From assembly GCA_963662175.1 (NCBI GenBank), contig OY759220.1, positions 44,488,136 through 44,552,135 of the forward strand: 64,000 nt of DNA, written 5' to 3'. Each line of letters opens with the position of its first letter. The stretch's first letter is position 1. The translations under genes and the position numbers were made by a program. The notes below the pieces were generated by a model that worked only from the letters and a program-made list of their open reading frames with translations, searched no databases and was not told where the DNA came from. This DNA is from Aradus depressus. Its lineage: Eukaryota; Arthropoda; Insecta; Hemiptera; Aradidae. This document shows positions 62,301-64,000 of the stretch, piece after piece.

Positions 62301-63066
62301 ATAAAGATGTCAGGATCTAAATGAGACTTTTCTGTGAAATGTTTATACATATATATTTACGTTTGTTGTAACACGAATTCTCTCAGTTAATACCTCAGTT
62401 ATAAAATTTTGATTTGTAGCTATTGGTGTCTACACAATACTCCTGAAATATTCGAAATTTTCGGTAGAGATATGACCAAATAGGAGGATTTTAGAGGACT
62501 GGGCCATGGGAGTACCCTTAGATATGCTCAGGAAGCTGTGAGACTAGTTCCATCATGAAAGACTTATTATCTTCAGATCCAGGTAAAACAAGGCCACAAG
62601 GTAAGGAGGAAGGGGGTATTCAAGGAGAGGGATAGGAGCATTGGATGCTCAGGTCCCTAGGTGCATCAACTTGGATATATTATTATTGCCCATAACAACT
62701 ATTGAAATTAAAATGCTTAACAATAAAGGTAATGCAAAATAAAAACAGTTAAAATAGTTCTTGAAAATTATTATAAACGCAAATGCGCAGCCCAACACCT
62801 TGACGTAAATGGGAGGGGTGGGGGAGGACAGAGAGAAAGAAGACGTTTACGTAGATATAGTCTTCACTGACAGTTCCTAGCAGAAGTAGAGGGTGTATTA
62901 GCCATTCTGAAAACTTTGATATATTGACCTACAAATTGTCGGTTTTGTTCCGTTAACTATGTTTTTGAAACAGCCTGCAGAATGCCACCCTCTCCGATCA
63001 CAACCGACAGACAACTGACCTCCAGCAAGGAAGTAATTTCATTTTACAGACTATAAACGACATTAC
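62301..63066. other. Intronic DNA, nothing identified
   Basis: No exon with splice signals or repeat recognised. Confidence 0.4.
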
Positions 63067-63154
63067 CTTATGATTGGCGTATACAATCACTAGAAGATCT
63101 GTGCTTGGATTGATGGCCATTGCAGTGATGGAGCAGTCGTACCTTGGAAGTTTA
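63067..63154 (-). CDS. UTP4: UTP4/cirhin-like gene, coding exon
   Basis: Acceptor TTTTTTAGTTGTACAG and donor AAG|GTAATG bound 88 bp. One base completes the previous codon, then KLPRYDCSITAMAINPSTDL and LVIVYANHK. The LP.Y.C..TA.AI.P....LV..Y.... pattern is the start of the last cirhin propeller repeats and joins in phase to IMEYSL at 61286. Confidence 0.88.
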
Positions 63155-63267
63155 CTGTACAACTAAAAAAAAATATAAAGAAAATATAAATACATAAAAA
63201 CACAAATAAAATATAAATGAAAATAAATATAATAAACTGAAAAATTAGAACAAAAAACAGGACGGAC

Positions 63268-63337
63268 CTTGCCCCCACCCGCCATCTCTTTGAGGCTACA
63301 ATTGAAACTTTGCACAAGTTGGGGATGATTTGTGAAT
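63268..63337 (-). CDS. Candidate further UTP4 exon
   Basis: Acceptor ACTGATTTGTCGCAG and donor AAG|GTCCGT bound 70 bp. The only frame with matching phase (two bases, 22 codons, two bases) reads SQIIPNLCKVSIVASKRWRV then GA and gives A-S-KLPRYDC across the junction. Phase agreement supports it. The donor is weak and the residues are not clearly cirhin-like, so it may be chance. Confidence 0.3.
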
Positions 63338-63364
63338 CTGCGACAAATCAGTGGGGTAAAAAAA

Positions 63365-63630
63365 GAGGTCGGTGGATCACCGGCGATGTACGTCCCCATC
63401 AAGAATTAATCAACTAAGCTTGGGCTAAAACTCAATACTTGACTTACATGGTGGCTTCTGAATGCTCAAACTAAATTTTATGTCGATACACACATTGCAT
63501 CGGCAGTTATTAGGGTATTTAAGCCAAGCTCGACGATTGAAGTCGGAAAACATGAAATTCCGTTGAAAACCACATCGAATTTTGACCGATTACATAACTT
63601 TCCTCAAACTTCTTATAGCTGGGAAAGTTA
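63365..63630 (-). repeat. Family X copy
   Basis: GTCGGTGGATCACCGGCGA (3' hairpin), GATACACACATTGCATCGGC, and 5' block ATTACATAACTTTCCTCAAA with hairpin partner AGCTGGGAAAGTT. Confidence 0.7.
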
Positions 63631-63794
63631 GAAATAATTGAATACAATATTAGAGAAGGTTCCTCAAAGGTGCCACCAGGGAGCAGTGCAGGTATTAATT
63701 CATATACATCTATTATAATGGTCTGAAATATAGTTTCACTGCAATGAGTCATGAAAGTTCGACGATATCATGATTTCACCGTTCACCGTAGGTA

Positions 63795-64000
63795 TATATA
63801 TGTTACGGGTAAAGTTAGATTAACGGTTAAACCTATTTACCCGGGTAAACCTAGTAGTACCCGCTGCCGCTTGGTTAAAGTTGGGTATACTAATAATGAC
63901 AAGGCCATTAGTGGACGTATGTTCCACTATAAAGATTAGGTACTTATTAATTAGCTCGACCACACCTCAATTTCCAATGTTGTAAGCTGTCTAACAGCGA
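63795..64000. mobile_element. Inverted-repeat element family A, partial at window end
   Basis: Begins ACGGGTAAAGTTAGATTAAC and follows, in inverse, the right half of 713-1196 to CTGTCTAACAGCGA at the window edge. Presumably continues beyond 64000. Confidence 0.75.

Overview
The window looks like a piece of an AT-rich, intron-containing animal nuclear genome, most likely an insect (a hemipteran is my guess, not something the sequence proves). Nearly all of it is transposable-element sequence at different stages of decay: non-LTR retrotransposons, a Penelope-type relic, tRNA-derived SINEs, Tc1/mariner and PIF/Harbinger DNA transposons, several families of inverted-repeat (MITE or foldback) elements, and minisatellites. 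Most open reading frames longer than 60 codons belong to these elements or are chance frames.

Two host genes are visible as exons with good splice signals. The last four coding exons of a UTP4/cirhin-like gene (SSU processome WD-repeat protein) run on the minus strand at 63067-63154, 61104-61286, 56282-56413 and 52906-53025. Phases are compatible throughout, there is a terminal stop, and an AATAAA lies downstream. A possible fifth exon is at 63268-63337. A plus-strand gene contributes exons at 42063-42151 and 49288-49416, also ending in a stop with AATAAA 85 bp later. It tentatively resembles a ciliary microtubule inner protein (C2orf50/CIMIP5 type). The two genes face each other tail to tail across about 3.5 kb, and their introns are packed with nested transposons.

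Layout: 1-2308 has a SINE, a Penelope-type motif and three inverted-repeat elements. 3097-9925 holds SINEs, LINE relics and copies of an abundant repeat called family X here (136-145 bp internal units, hairpin at each end). 10478-11255 is the best X copy. 12850-16640 is a Jockey-like LINE with an open ORF2 and a broken ORF1. 18468-20626 is a 2.16 kb inverted-repeat transposon with subterminal repeats. 21751-22510 is a 94-bp minisatellite. 23865-25585 is a Tc1 element of the IR/DR type. 26811-33180 is a full-length LINE with RNase H and apparently intact ORF1 and ORF2. 36541-36786 and 37646-37700 are 5'-truncated relatives sharing its 3' stem-loop, both with target-site duplications. 38496-40186 is a transposon nested in a transposon, the inner one carrying a MADF gene fragment that has turned into a minisatellite. 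41735-52535 is the first host gene plus Penelope, mariner and MITE insertions. 52906-64000 is the UTP4-like gene with a LINE, a Harbinger element, SINEs and X copies in its introns.

The most informative observations are the shared LINE 3' stem-loop, including an insertion of only 27 bp plus poly(A); hammerhead-like motifs in Penelope-type sequence; the family X repeat; and the Harbinger-like element with MADF-derived tandem repeats. Everything was read by eye: no alignments, folding programs or database searches were run.
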